A stretch of 61,475 nucleotides of DNA from an uncultured Collinsella sp. (lineage in GTDB: Bacteria; Actinomycetota; Coriobacteriia; Coriobacteriales; Coriobacteriaceae), in contig CABQLI010000004.1 of NCBI GenBank assembly GCA_902464965.1, positions 1 to 61,475 of the forward strand, given 5' to 3'. Made by a program: the position numbers and the translations under genes. The notes under the pieces are model-generated. The model was not told where the DNA came from, did not search any database, and saw nothing but the letters and a program-made list of their open reading frames with translations. Of the stretch, positions 35,370-44,012 are shown in pieces (within the stretch, counting starts at the first letter, position 1; each line of letters starts with the position of its first letter).

Positions 35370-38351
35370 ATGAGCGACATCATGAGGCCGATCCCGTTTT
35401 CGCAGCTGATGAACTGGATCATCGAGGAGCACAAGACTCAGGGCGCCGTCTTTGGCGTGCGCAAGATGGTCACGACCAACCAGGAGGGTGCGCTTCCCAT
35501 TTTTGACGAGCGCATCGAGACTCCGTTTGGCCCGGCCGCCGGTCCCAACACGCAGCTGGCCCAGAACATCGTGGCCTCTTATGTGGCTGGTTCCCGCTTC
35601 TTTGAGCTTAAGACCGTTCAGGTTATGGACGGCGAGGAGCTCTCCAAGTGCGTTAACAAGCCCTGCATTGTGGCGCAGGACGAGTGCTACAACTGCGAGT
35701 GGTCGACCGAGCTCGAGGTTCCGCAGGCCTTTGCCGAGTACGTGAAGGCATGGTTCGCCTGCCACCTGATCGCTCGCGAGTACGGCCTGGGCAGCCCGGA
35801 CGGCTTTGTCTTTAACATGTCGGTGGGCTATGACCTGGAGGGCATTAAGAGCCCCAAGGTCGATGCGTACATTGAGGGCATGAAGGACGCCAGCGGCTCC
35901 GAGGTTTGGAACGAGTGCCGCACGTGGGCGCTCGCTAACCTGGACAAGTTTGAGCATGTCGATGCTGCGTTTGTCGAGTCCATCCCGGCGCGCGTCTCCA
36001 ACTCCATTACCGAGTCCACGCTGCACGGCTGCCCGCCCGCCGAGATCGAGCGCATCGCGACCTACCTCATCACCGAGAAGGGCCTCAACACCTACATCAA
36101 GTGCAACCCCACGCTGCTGGGCTATGAGTTTGCCCGCCAGCGCCTCAACGAGCTGGGCTTTGACTACATCGTCTTCGATGACACGCACTTCCGCGAGGAC
36201 CTGCAGTGGGCCGATGCCGTGCCCATGTTCGAGCGCCTGATTGCCCTGTGCGCCGAGCGCGGTTTGGAGTTTGGCGTCAAGCTCACCAACACCTTCCCCG
36301 TCGATGTGACGAGGAACGAGCTGCCCTCCACCGAGATGTACATGTCGGGCCGTTCGCTGTTCTCGCTGACCATCGAGGCCGCCCGCCGCATTACCGAGCA
36401 GTTCGATGGCAAGCTGCGCATCAGCTACTCCGGCGGTGCTACGGTCTACAACATCCGCGCCCTGTACGATGCCGGCATTTGGCCCGTCACCCTGGCGACC
36501 GACGTGCTCAAGCCTGGTGGCTACGAGCGCTTTAGCCAGATGGCCGGCGAGTTTACCGATCTGGACGGCAAGCCGTTTGAGGGTGTCTCTCTCGACGCCG
36601 TGACCGCGATCCAGGTCGATTCGCTTACCAACCCGCTCTATAAGAAGCCGCTGCGCCCGCTGCCCGATCGCAAGGTCGCCGGTAAGAGCCCGCTTTCCGA
36701 CTGCTTTACCACGCCGTGCCGCACGAGCTGCCCCATCCAGCAGGATATTCCCGCCTACCTGGCGGCTGTTGACGAGGGTCGCTACGAGGACGCGCTCAAC
36801 ATTATCATCGAGCGCAACGCCCTGCCGTTCATTACCGGCACCATCTGTCCGCATCCCTGCGGCCGTGCCTGCGAGCGTGCGTTCTACGAGCCCGAGGGCG
36901 CCCAGATTCGCGCCAGCAAGCTCAAGGCCGCCCGCGAGGCCATGACCGCCGTGCTGCCCAAGCTGCGCGCCCAGGCCATCGCAAACGACGGCGAGCGCAA
37001 CGTTGCCGTTATCGGCGGCGGCCCGGCCGGCCTGACGCGTGCCGGCGTGCCCGTCACCATCTTCGAGGCCCGCGACTCTCTCGGCGGCGTGGTCCGTCAC
37101 GTGATCCCCGAGTTCCGTATCGCCAGCGACGATATCTCCCACGATGCCGAGCTCTGCCTGGCCTTTGGCGCCAAGGTGCAGCTCAACGCTCGCGTTGATT
37201 CCATCGACGAACTCAAGGCTCAAGGCTTTACTGACGTGGTCGTGGCCACCGGTGCCTGGATGCCCGGCTCTGCGGGCTTGGGCGAGGGTGCCGAGCTCGA
37301 TGTGCTGGAGTTCCTCGAGGCCGCCAAGAAGGGCGAGAAACTCGAACTGGGCGAGGACGTCGTGGTCATTGGCGCCGGCAACACCGCCATGGACGCGGCC
37401 CGCGTGGCCAAGCGCCTGGCCGGCGTGAAGAACGTGCGCCTGGTGTATCGCCGCACCAAGAAGCAGATGCCCGCCGACGAGGAAGAGCTCGATCTTGCTC
37501 TTGCCGACGGCGTTGAGTTCTGCGAGCTGCTGGCGCCCAAGGCGCTCAACGGCTCCGTGCTGACCTGCGACGTTATGGAGCTCGGCGAGCCGGATGCAAG
37601 CGGCCGTCGCAGTCCCGTCGCCACGGGCGAGACCGTCGAGCTTTCCGCCACCACGGTGATCTGCGCCGTGGGCGAGGGCATCGATGCCAGCCTTTACGAT
37701 GCCGCGGGCGTCGAGCACGACCGTCGCGGCCGTCTTGCCGCCACCTCCACCGGCGTTGAGGGCGTCTGGGCTGCGGGCGACTGCCGTCGCGGTCCTGCCA
37801 CCGTGGTCGAGGCTATCGCCGACGCCGCGGAGGTCGCCCGTGCCATCGCCGGCGTGGACTTTAACAAGTACGCCGACTGCAACGAGCAGGCCGGCCGCGA
37901 GGACACCTGCTACGAGCGCAAGGGGTCGCTGTGCCGCGACAAGCGCAACTGCACCAAGACCCGCTGCCTGGGCTGCGGCTCGGTGTGCGAGGTCTGCTGC
38001 GACGTGTGCCCCAACCGCGCCAACGTGGCAATTAAGGTGCCGGGCCTGGCCAAGCATCAGGTCGTCCATGTCGACGGCATGTGCAACGAGTGCGGTAACT
38101 GCGCCGTGTTCTGCCCCTACCAGGAGGGTCGTCCCTACAAGGACAAGCTCACCCTGTTCTGGAGCGAGCAGGACATGGAGAACTCCGAGAACGAGGGCTT
38201 CCTGGCCGTGGACGAGGACCACTTTAAGGTCCGCGTCGCCGGCACGGTCCGCACCGTCTCGGTCGATGCCGTCAACACCGGTCTTCCCGAGGCCGTCCGC
38301 CTGACCATCAGGGCCGTGCGCGACAACTATTCGTACCTTCTTAAGAAATAG
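35370..38351 (+). CDS. ygfK: YgfK-type Fe-S flavoprotein (putative selenate reductase subunit)
   Basis: A 993-residue multidomain electron-transfer protein. It has an N-terminal dihydroorotate-dehydrogenase-like region (about 1-430), a GltD-like Fe-S helical domain with CRTSCPIQQDIPAYL and CPHPCGRACERAF, FAD and NADPH domains (VAVIGGGPAGL; VVIGAGNTAMDAAR), and a C-terminal ferredoxin part (CLGCGSVCEVCCDVCP, CNECGNCAVFCPYQ). It probably supplies or takes electrons for XdhD encoded downstream. Oddity: after GGGPAGL the chain goes straight to TRAGVPVTIFEA, about six residues shorter than related flavoproteins, in frame. This would shorten the helix after the FAD-binding glycine loop. RBS GAGAGGAG sets the start. 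Confidence 0.9.
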   Translation: MSDIMRPIPFSQLMNWIIEEHKTQGAVFGVRKMVTTNQEGALPIFDERIETPFGPAAGPNTQLAQNIVASYVAGSRFFELKTVQVMDGEELSKCVNKPCIVAQDECYNCEWSTELEVPQAFAEYVKAWFACHLIAREYGLGSPDGFVFNMSVGYDLEGIKSPKVDAYIEGMKDASGSEVWNECRTWALANLDKFEHVDAAFVESIPARVSNSITESTLHGCPPAEIERIATYLITEKGLNTYIKCNPTLLGYEFARQRLNELGFDYIVFDDTHFREDLQWADAVPMFERLIALCAERGLEFGVKLTNTFPVDVTRNELPSTEMYMSGRSLFSLTIEAARRITEQFDGKLRISYSGGATVYNIRALYDAGIWPVTLATDVLKPGGYERFSQMAGEFTDLDGKPFEGVSLDAVTAIQVDSLTNPLYKKPLRPLPDRKVAGKSPLSDCFTTPCRTSCPIQQDIPAYLAAVDEGRYEDALNIIIERNALPFITGTICPHPCGRACERAFYEPEGAQIRASKLKAAREAMTAVLPKLRAQAIANDGERNVAVIGGGPAGLTRAGVPVTIFEARDSLGGVVRHVIPEFRIASDDISHDAELCLAFGAKVQLNARVDSIDELKAQGFTDVVVATGAWMPGSAGLGEGAELDVLEFLEAAKKGEKLELGEDVVVIGAGNTAMDAARVAKRLAGVKNVRLVYRRTKKQMPADEEELDLALADGVEFCELLAPKALNGSVLTCDVMELGEPDASGRRSPVATGETVELSATTVICAVGEGIDASLYDAAGVEHDRRGRLAATSTGVEGVWAAGDCRRGPATVVEAIADAAEVARAIAGVDFNKYADCNEQAGREDTCYERKGSLCRDKRNCTKTRCLGCGSVCEVCCDVCPNRANVAIKVPGLAKHQVVHVDGMCNECGNCAVFCPYQEGRPYKDKLTLFWSEQDMENSENEGFLAVDEDHFKVRVAGTVRTVSVDAVNTGLPEAVRLTIRAVRDNYSYLLKK

Positions 38352-38362
38352 GCGAGTCTCTT

Positions 38363-38842
38363 ATGGCCAAATCCATTCAACATAACGTGGCCTACGTTGC
38401 CTGCGGAAGTGGTTGCGCTTCCGCAGGCGGCGACGCCCGCTGCAGCGAAGGCTGCATTGGCTGTGGCGCCTGCGTCACGGCCTGCCCCCACGGCGCCATT
38501 GCGCTGGTCGATGGCATCGCCCGCGTGGATCGCTCCAAGTGCACGGGCTGTGGCCTGTGCGGTATGGCGTGCCCGCAGCGCGTGATTGCCTTCGTTCCCG
38601 GCTACCAGAACATTCTGGTGCGCTGCAACAACACAGATAAGGGCGCCATCGCTCGCAAGATCTGCGACACGAGCTGCATCGGTTGCGGCATGTGCGCTAA
38701 AAAGTGCCCTGCCGGCGCTATCCGCATCGAGGACAACTGCGCCCATATCGACGGCATGGACTGCCTGTCGTGCGGCATGTGCGCCGTCGTCTGCCCGCAT
38801 GGCGCCATCCACGACCGCACCGGCATCGCCGCCGGCGTGTAG
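38363..38842 (+). CDS. 4Fe-4S ferredoxin-type protein with four clusters
   Basis: A 159-residue protein with four CxxCxxCxxxCP motifs in two pairs: CIGCGACVTACP, CTGCGLCGMACP, CIGCGMCAKKCP and CLSCGMCAVVCP, plus extra cysteines near the N-terminus (CGSGC). The arrangement resembles RnfB-like electron carriers. Lying 11 bases after ygfK and 12 before the hydroxylase, it probably links the two. It has no membrane segment. Genes of this kind accompany selenium-dependent xanthine dehydrogenases. Confidence 0.88.
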   Translation: MAKSIQHNVAYVACGSGCASAGGDARCSEGCIGCGACVTACPHGAIALVDGIARVDRSKCTGCGLCGMACPQRVIAFVPGYQNILVRCNNTDKGAIARKICDTSCIGCGMCAKKCPAGAIRIEDNCAHIDGMDCLSCGMCAVVCPHGAIHDRTGIAAGV

Positions 38843-38854
38843 AAGGGAATCACC

Positions 38855-41632
38855 ATGGCACAGGAATTCACTTTTACCGTTAACGGCGTCGAGCGCACGA
38901 CGACGGAGAATAAACCGCTGCTGCGCTACCTGCGCGACGACCTGCATATCCATTCCGCCAAGGACGGCTGCTCCGAAGGTGCTTGCGGTACCTGCACCAT
39001 CCATGTGGACGGTGCGGCCGTCAAGGCGTGCGTGCTGACCACTGCTCTTGCTGCCGGTCGCAACATCGTAACCGTCGAGGGCCTGCCCGAGGACGTGCGC
39101 GAGGCCTTTGTGTACGCCTTTGGCGCCGTGGGCGCCGTGCAGTGCGGTTTTTGCATTCCCGGCATGGTCATGGCGGGCGCAGCGCTCATCGCCGAGGACC
39201 CCGAGCCCACCGAGGAGCAGATTAAGTACGCCATTCGCGGTAACGTCTGCCGCTGCACCGGCTACAAAAAGATTATCGAGGGCATCTCGCTGGCCGCTGC
39301 GGTGCTCCGCGGCGAAAAGCAGATCGATGAGGACCTGGAGCGCGGCGATGACTACGGCGTGGGCAAGCGCGCCTTCCGTATCGACGTGCGCAAGAAGGTG
39401 CTCGGCGAGGGCAAGTATCCCGACGACATCGACGAGCTCGATCAGCCGGGCCTGACCTATGCCAGCGCCGTGCGCTCCAAGTATCCGCGCGCCCGCGTGC
39501 TCTCCATCGACACCTCCAAGGCCGAGGCCCTGCCCGGTGTGGTGGGCATCCTGCGCGCCGAGGACGTGCCGGTCAACCAGGTCGGCCACCTTATCCAAGA
39601 CTGGGACGTCATGATCGCCCAGGGCGATATCACCCGCTGCGTGGGTGACGCCATCGTGCTGGTGGTTGCCGAGGACGAGGCGACGCTCGAGAAGGCCAAG
39701 AAGCTCGTAAAGATTGACTACGAGCCGCTGGAGCCCGTGCGCAACATTGTCGAGGCCAAGGCTGCCGACGCCCCGCGCCTGCACGACAGCTTCTTTGCCT
39801 TTGGCAACACGGTGGAGCTCAAGGACAACGTGTGCCAGAGCCGTCACGTGACGCGCGGCGACGCCGCCAAGGCGCTGGCAGAAAGCGCGTTTACCGTGAC
39901 GCAGCGCTTCACCACGCCCTTTACCGAGCATGCCTTCTTGGAGCCCGAGTGCGCCGTCGCCTTCCCGTACAAGAACGGCGTCAAGGTGCAGTCGACCGAC
40001 CAGGGTGCCTACGACACGCGCAAAGAGTGTGCCCACATGTTTGGCTGGGACAACGAGCCCGAGCGCGTGGTCGTCGAGACCATGCTTGTGGGCGGCGGCT
40101 TTGGCGGCAAGGAGGACGTGTCCATCCAGCACCTGGCCGCGCTCGCCGCATATAAGTTCCAGCGTCCCGTGAAGTGCAAACTCACGCGCGCCGAGTCGCT
40201 CGCGTTCCATCCCAAGCGCCACGCCATGGACGGCACCTTTACGCTGGGCTGCGACGCCGAGGGCAACTTTACCGGTCTGGACTGCGAGATCAACTTTGAC
40301 ACCGGCGCCTACGCGTCGCTGTGCGGCCCGGTGCTCGAGCGTGCCTGCACGCATGCCGTCGGCCCCTACAAGTACCAGAACACCGACATTCGCGGCTTTG
40401 GCTACTACACCAACAACCCGCCCGCCGGCGCGTACCGCGGCTTTGGCGTTTGCCAGTCCGAGTTTGCGCTCGAGAGCCTGATCGACCTGCTGGCAGAGAA
40501 GGTCGGCCTGGATCCGTGGGAGATTCGTTACCGAAACGCTATCGAGCCGGGCGAGGTTTTGCCCAACGGCCAAATTGCCGATTGCTCCACGGCGCTGAAG
40601 GAGACGCTGCTCGAGGTCAAGGATGCCTACTATGCGCATCCCGGACACGCCGGCATTGCCTGCGCCATGAAGAACGCCGGCGTGGGCGTGGGCCTGCCCG
40701 ATGCCGGCCGCTGCAAGATTCGCATCGAGGACGGCGTGGCCGTGGTCTATGCCGCCACGTCCGACATCGGCCAGGGCTGCAACACCGTCTTTTTGCAGGA
40801 CGTTGCCGAGGCATGCGGTCTGCCGCTTCGCTGCATTGCCAACGGCGAGTGCTCCACCGAGAACGCTCCCGACTCCGGCACCACGTCTGGCTCGCGTCAG
40901 ACGGTCGTGACCGGCGAGGCCGTGCGCGGTGCCGCCTTCCTGCTGCGCGATGCCATGGTCGGCATCGAGGCCGGCAAGCCTGCGCCTGCCGCCCCGGTGA
41001 GCGCCCATGGTGACGGCGTCAAGATTGAGTACGACGACGGTCGCGCCTATCAGCTGCGCACGCAGGAGCTCGTCGCCGGCCAGGGTATGCATCCTCAGGA
41101 TCCCGCGGCCGCCATCAAGGCGCTCGAGGGATGCGAGTTTGGCTACGTGTACCTGGAGCCGACCGACAAGCTGGGCGCTGACGTTCCCAACCCCAAGAGC
41201 CACATCTGCTACGGCTTTGCCACGCATGTGGTCATTTTGGATGATGACGGCCGCGTGAGCGAGGTCTATGCCGCGCACGATTCCGGCAAGGTGGTCAACC
41301 CCATCTCCATCCAGGGTCAGATTGAAGGCGGCGTGCTCATGGGTATGGGCTATGCGCTTACCGAGGACTGGCCGCTCAAGGACTGCGTACCCCAGGCAAG
41401 GTACGGTACGCTCGGGTTGTTCCGTGCGCCCGAGATTCCGGATATTCACGCCATTTACGTGGAGAAGGACGAGCTGCTGCCTGTGGCGTACGGCGGCAAG
41501 GGCATCGGCGAGATCGCAACGATCCCCACGGCGCCCGCCGTACAGAACGCCTACCGCACGTTTGACGGCAAGCTGCGTCCAAATCTGCCCATGGTGGATA
41601 CGCCCTACAGCCGCGTCCGCAACCGCGGGTAG
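38855..41632 (+). CDS. xdhD: Molybdenum hydroxylase, fused Fe-S and Moco subunits (XdhD-type)
   Basis: A 925-residue protein. Residues 1-155 carry two [2Fe-2S] clusters (CSEGACGTC; CGFCIPG with CRCTGY). The rest is the molybdopterin-binding subunit with VGGGFGGKEDVSIQ, AYRGFGVCQSEFA, SDIGQGCNTV and the active-site Glu in GGKGIGEIATIPT. No FAD domain is present, so electrons must pass through partners such as YgfK and the ferredoxin. The YqeB, YqeC and MocA genes in the window suggest a labile selenium at the Mo site; no in-frame TGA is present. Probable role: xanthine/urate interconversion or a related purine. Confidence 0.9.
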   Translation: MAQEFTFTVNGVERTTTENKPLLRYLRDDLHIHSAKDGCSEGACGTCTIHVDGAAVKACVLTTALAAGRNIVTVEGLPEDVREAFVYAFGAVGAVQCGFCIPGMVMAGAALIAEDPEPTEEQIKYAIRGNVCRCTGYKKIIEGISLAAAVLRGEKQIDEDLERGDDYGVGKRAFRIDVRKKVLGEGKYPDDIDELDQPGLTYASAVRSKYPRARVLSIDTSKAEALPGVVGILRAEDVPVNQVGHLIQDWDVMIAQGDITRCVGDAIVLVVAEDEATLEKAKKLVKIDYEPLEPVRNIVEAKAADAPRLHDSFFAFGNTVELKDNVCQSRHVTRGDAAKALAESAFTVTQRFTTPFTEHAFLEPECAVAFPYKNGVKVQSTDQGAYDTRKECAHMFGWDNEPERVVVETMLVGGGFGGKEDVSIQHLAALAAYKFQRPVKCKLTRAESLAFHPKRHAMDGTFTLGCDAEGNFTGLDCEINFDTGAYASLCGPVLERACTHAVGPYKYQNTDIRGFGYYTNNPPAGAYRGFGVCQSEFALESLIDLLAEKVGLDPWEIRYRNAIEPGEVLPNGQIADCSTALKETLLEVKDAYYAHPGHAGIACAMKNAGVGVGLPDAGRCKIRIEDGVAVVYAATSDIGQGCNTVFLQDVAEACGLPLRCIANGECSTENAPDSGTTSGSRQTVVTGEAVRGAAFLLRDAMVGIEAGKPAPAAPVSAHGDGVKIEYDDGRAYQLRTQELVAGQGMHPQDPAAAIKALEGCEFGYVYLEPTDKLGADVPNPKSHICYGFATHVVILDDDGRVSEVYAAHDSGKVVNPISIQGQIEGGVLMGMGYALTEDWPLKDCVPQARYGTLGLFRAPEIPDIHAIYVEKDELLPVAYGGKGIGEIATIPTAPAVQNAYRTFDGKLRPNLPMVDTPYSRVRNRG

Positions 41633-41701
41633 GGTAGGGCGCGGACAGCCATTGCTGACGAGCTGTTCGCGCTCAACATCAACTGCATATGCTGCGCCTT
41701 T

Positions 41702-41737
41702 GGCCCCGGCTCCATCGCGAGCCGGGGCCTTTTGTTT
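41702..41737 (+). terminator. Intrinsic terminator after xdhD
   Basis: GGCCCCGGCTC and GAGCCGGGGCC pair around CATCGC and are followed by TTTTGTTT. Ends the left half of the purine cluster. Confidence 0.92.
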
Positions 41738-41753
41738 GGAGCGCCTCCGCATA

Positions 41754-42270
41754 CGGAAACTGCGTCCCGGATTTGGCGCTCAGAATGGGATGCGCTTTCC
41801 TTTTGAGCCTCTAGCGGAAAGCGTGTCCCGGAATTTGGCTCCAGAGTGGGATGCACTTTCCGGTTGGAGCTTCAAACGGAAAGTGCATCCCGGAATCCGC
41901 GCCTGGAATGGGACGCACTTTCCGGAACAGCCCTCAACCGGAAAACTGCGTCCCAGAATTTCGCTTCAGAGTGAGATGCCGTTTCCGGCTGAACCCTCTG
42001 GCGGAAAGTTCATCCCAGAATTGACGCTCGGAGTGGGACACAGTTTCCGGATGGAACCTCAGCGGAAATTGCGTCCCAGTTTGAGCGTCTATTCCGGGAT
42101 GCAGTTTCCGCTGGGCGCTTCAGCCGGAAAGCGTGTCCCGTTCTGGGCCTTGATTCCGGGACACGGTTTCCGCTAGGTATGCCATATGGAAGGCGCATCC
42201 CATTCTGAGCACTCAATCTGAGATATGGTTTCCGCGGTGCCGCCAACTGGAAAGTGTGCCCCAGTTTGAT
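41754..42270. repeat. 62-bp hairpin repeat array A (9 units)
   Basis: Units start at 41754, 41815, 41877, 41939, 42002, 42063, 42125, 42187 and 42248 (last partial), spaced 61-63 bases. Each has a left arm like CGGAAANYGYRTCCC, an 18-base centre, and the same arm inverted, then about 14 variable bases. In units 1-5 the centre reads like GGAATTTGGCTCCAGAAT; in units 6-8 it reads as the reverse complement, so polarity flips within the array. The period is not a multiple of three, and the array is not coding. Confidence 0.88.
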
Positions 42271-42298
42271 GGGCAGGCGGGCATAAGCTCAACAGCTC

Positions 42299-43297
42299 CT
42301 ACAGGTCCACCTCGTTGAGCCATGTCGGCAGCGCAGTCTGCCGGATGCCTGCCGTCTGCAGCTTTTTGGCGAGCACTCCTGCCGAGCGGACCTCGCTGAT
42401 GGTAAAGCGCAACAGAGGGTGACCGTAGAGCGATAGATGCGCCTCGCGCTGTCGTTCGGCAACGAGCGCCTCGGCGGTGGTGCGTCCGGCCAGCATAGTC
42501 TGGTCGGTATATTTGATGAGCCCGTCGAGCTCGCCCAGCGTGAGTTCCCGCGCCTGGCGCTCCCAGGCAAAGTCCGTTCGTATGGGCTTGGCCGAATCGA
42601 AGGGGTCCGTCAGCTCGTATTGAAGCCAGTCGGGCGCAAAGCCCGTCTCGATCATGATGGCTCGGGCGACCGATTCCCCGCCGCTCTCGGCGCGGGCGTC
42701 GGCATATCGAAGTGTTGTGAGGGCGGTGCGAATCGCGCGACCATTGCGGGCAGTCGCTCGTTGCTCAACGGCCTCCATCAGCTGTTCCGGCGCAAGGCCG
42801 AGCTTTGAGATCGCCGAATCGGCAATGGGCATGCCGTCGGCAAAACCAGTTTGCAGCAGGCAATCTGTGGCCGTTTGGATGGGCGGCGTTACCGATATGC
42901 CGGCTCTGCGTATTGCTCCGGCCGGCTCAATCTGGTGTCGCTGAATATGTGCGCCCGGACGAGCCGACGGCTTTGTCGAGCTGCAAACATGCACGACGTT
43001 CAGGTGTCGCCACGAGACCTCGAGCCCCAGCAGACAGGCGGCCGAAAACGAGCAGAACGTCCAATCGGGATGGATGATCGCAAGGGCGCGGATAATCTCG
43101 CAATGGCGTTGCGCTCGGTTGAGTTCATCCCAGCGCGTTTTTCGCGCAAACAACCCCGGCATGGGCGAGACAACCGTGCCGCCGGCGCGCCGAAGGAGCG
43201 CTTTTCGGATCGCCGTGCTCGGGGGAATCAGGCAGCGCCCTTCTTGTTCGGCTTGAGTGAGCAGTTGGTCGATGAGCTGGTCATTGCAATGGGTCAT
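42299..43297 (-). CDS. AbiEi-like protein with nuclease-like C-terminus
   Basis: A 332-residue protein resembling actinobacterial proteins annotated as type IV toxin-antitoxin AbiEi-family antitoxin. The N-terminal part (about 1-70) is winged-helix-like, and residues 75-140 hold HPDWTFCSFSAACLLGL and a strand-rich stretch. The C-terminal part has LGELDGLIKYTD followed by ERQREAHLSLYGHPLLRFT, the layout of DUF559/PD-(D/E)XK nuclease-like domains. No AbiEii toxin gene is adjacent. Gene lies between hairpin arrays A and B. ATG follows AAAAGGAGGCGGTAGCTC. Function uncertain; possibly defence. Confidence 0.6.
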   Translation of the reverse strand: MTHCNDQLIDQLLTQAEQEGRCLIPPSTAIRKALLRRAGGTVVSPMPGLFARKTRWDELNRAQRHCEIIRALAIIHPDWTFCSFSAACLLGLEVSWRHLNVVHVCSSTKPSARPGAHIQRHQIEPAGAIRRAGISVTPPIQTATDCLLQTGFADGMPIADSAISKLGLAPEQLMEAVEQRATARNGRAIRTALTTLRYADARAESGGESVARAIMIETGFAPDWLQYELTDPFDSAKPIRTDFAWERQARELTLGELDGLIKYTDQTMLAGRTTAEALVAERQREAHLSLYGHPLLRFTISEVRSAGVLAKKLQTAGIRQTALPTWLNEVDL

Positions 43298-43352
43298 GAG
43301 CTACCGCCTCCTTTTGGGTAGCAAAAACGTATCAGCTGGAACTTGCCGCTCA

Positions 43353-43384
43353 GCTGACCAAAAGCTGACCAAAATCTAACCATG
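43353..43384. promoter_or_regulatory. 11-base direct repeats upstream of the AbiEi-like gene
   Basis: GCTGACCAAAA at 43353-43363 and 43364-43374 perfectly, with a decayed third copy TCTAACCATG to 43384. One helical turn per copy, 55 bases before the AbiEi-like start, is consistent with an autoregulatory operator. Confidence 0.45.
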
Positions 43385-43592
43385 CAGGTAGATGACCTGC
43401 TTTTGGCGACATATTTCTTGTTTGAATCGGTGGGCGGTAATCGGCGACCGTGAACGGTAACTGGATATGAAGTCTTGGTAAGTTTCGGGACGTGTACTTT
43501 TTGAAAAAGAGCATTCTATCTGCTGTTTTGTGTTCCTGGATCGCATATTTGAAGGCATGTGATAAAGGCGGCGGACTGTCGCCTTGTATCTG

Positions 43593-43901
43593 CGGAAACT
43601 GTGTCCCGGAATTGCCACTCGGAATGGGACGCGCTTTCCGGATCGCCCTTCAAGCGGAAACTACATCCCAGATTTCGGCCTCAGAGTGGGATGCCGTTTC
43701 CAGATCGGGCCTCAAACGGAAATTGCATCCCGGAACGAGCCTTCAGAGCGGGATGAACTTTCCCAACGGGCCGCATGCGGAAACTGTGTCCCGGAATTGC
43801 CACTCAGAACGGGACACGCTTTCCGGATGGGATGCTTGGCGGAAACTACGGCCCAGTTTTTGGCTCCAGAACGGGATGCATTTTCCGGAACGGTCCACGT
43901 G
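43593..43901. repeat. 62-bp hairpin repeat array B (5 units)
   Basis: Units start at 43593, 43655, 43717, 43778 and 43840. Each has arms of the form CGGAAACTGYRTCCC and GGGACGCRCTTTCCG around a centre like GGAATTGCCACTCGGAAT, the same family and polarity as array A units 1-5. It fills the gap between the AbiEi-like gene and the operator of the ATPase gene. Confidence 0.88.
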
Positions 43902-43941
43902 CGGTGGTGTACCGCCCCTTTCGTGTGCGCCGCTTGTCGAA

Positions 43942-43997
43942 TTACGTTATAGCTAGCTATATTATAGGAAGGTATAATATAGCTAGCTATAACGTAA
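43942..43997. promoter_or_regulatory. Perfect 25-bp inverted repeat upstream of the ATPase gene
   Basis: Arms 43942-43966 and 43973-43997 are exact inverted repeats around GGAAGG. Each arm contains the 14-base palindrome TATAGCTAGCTATA (43948-43961 and 43978-43991), whose centres are 30 bases apart, about three helical turns. The arms also create TATAAT on each strand, so it may be a promoter with a paired operator. The ATPase start is 16 bases downstream. Confidence 0.6.
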
Positions 43998-44012
43998 AGG
44001 AAGGATGGCCCT

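Noticed and set aside
38855..41632. Selenocysteine in the Mo hydroxylase
   Set aside because: No in-frame TGA occurs. Selenium in these enzymes is a labile cofactor atom, in line with YqeB/YqeC, not an encoded residue.
41268..42176. Open frames running through the 62-bp arrays, giving repeated peptides such as RNGTRFPD or GNCVPE
   Set aside because: The period of 61-63 bases is not a multiple of three, so successive units are read in different frames. The repeat is in the DNA, not in a protein.
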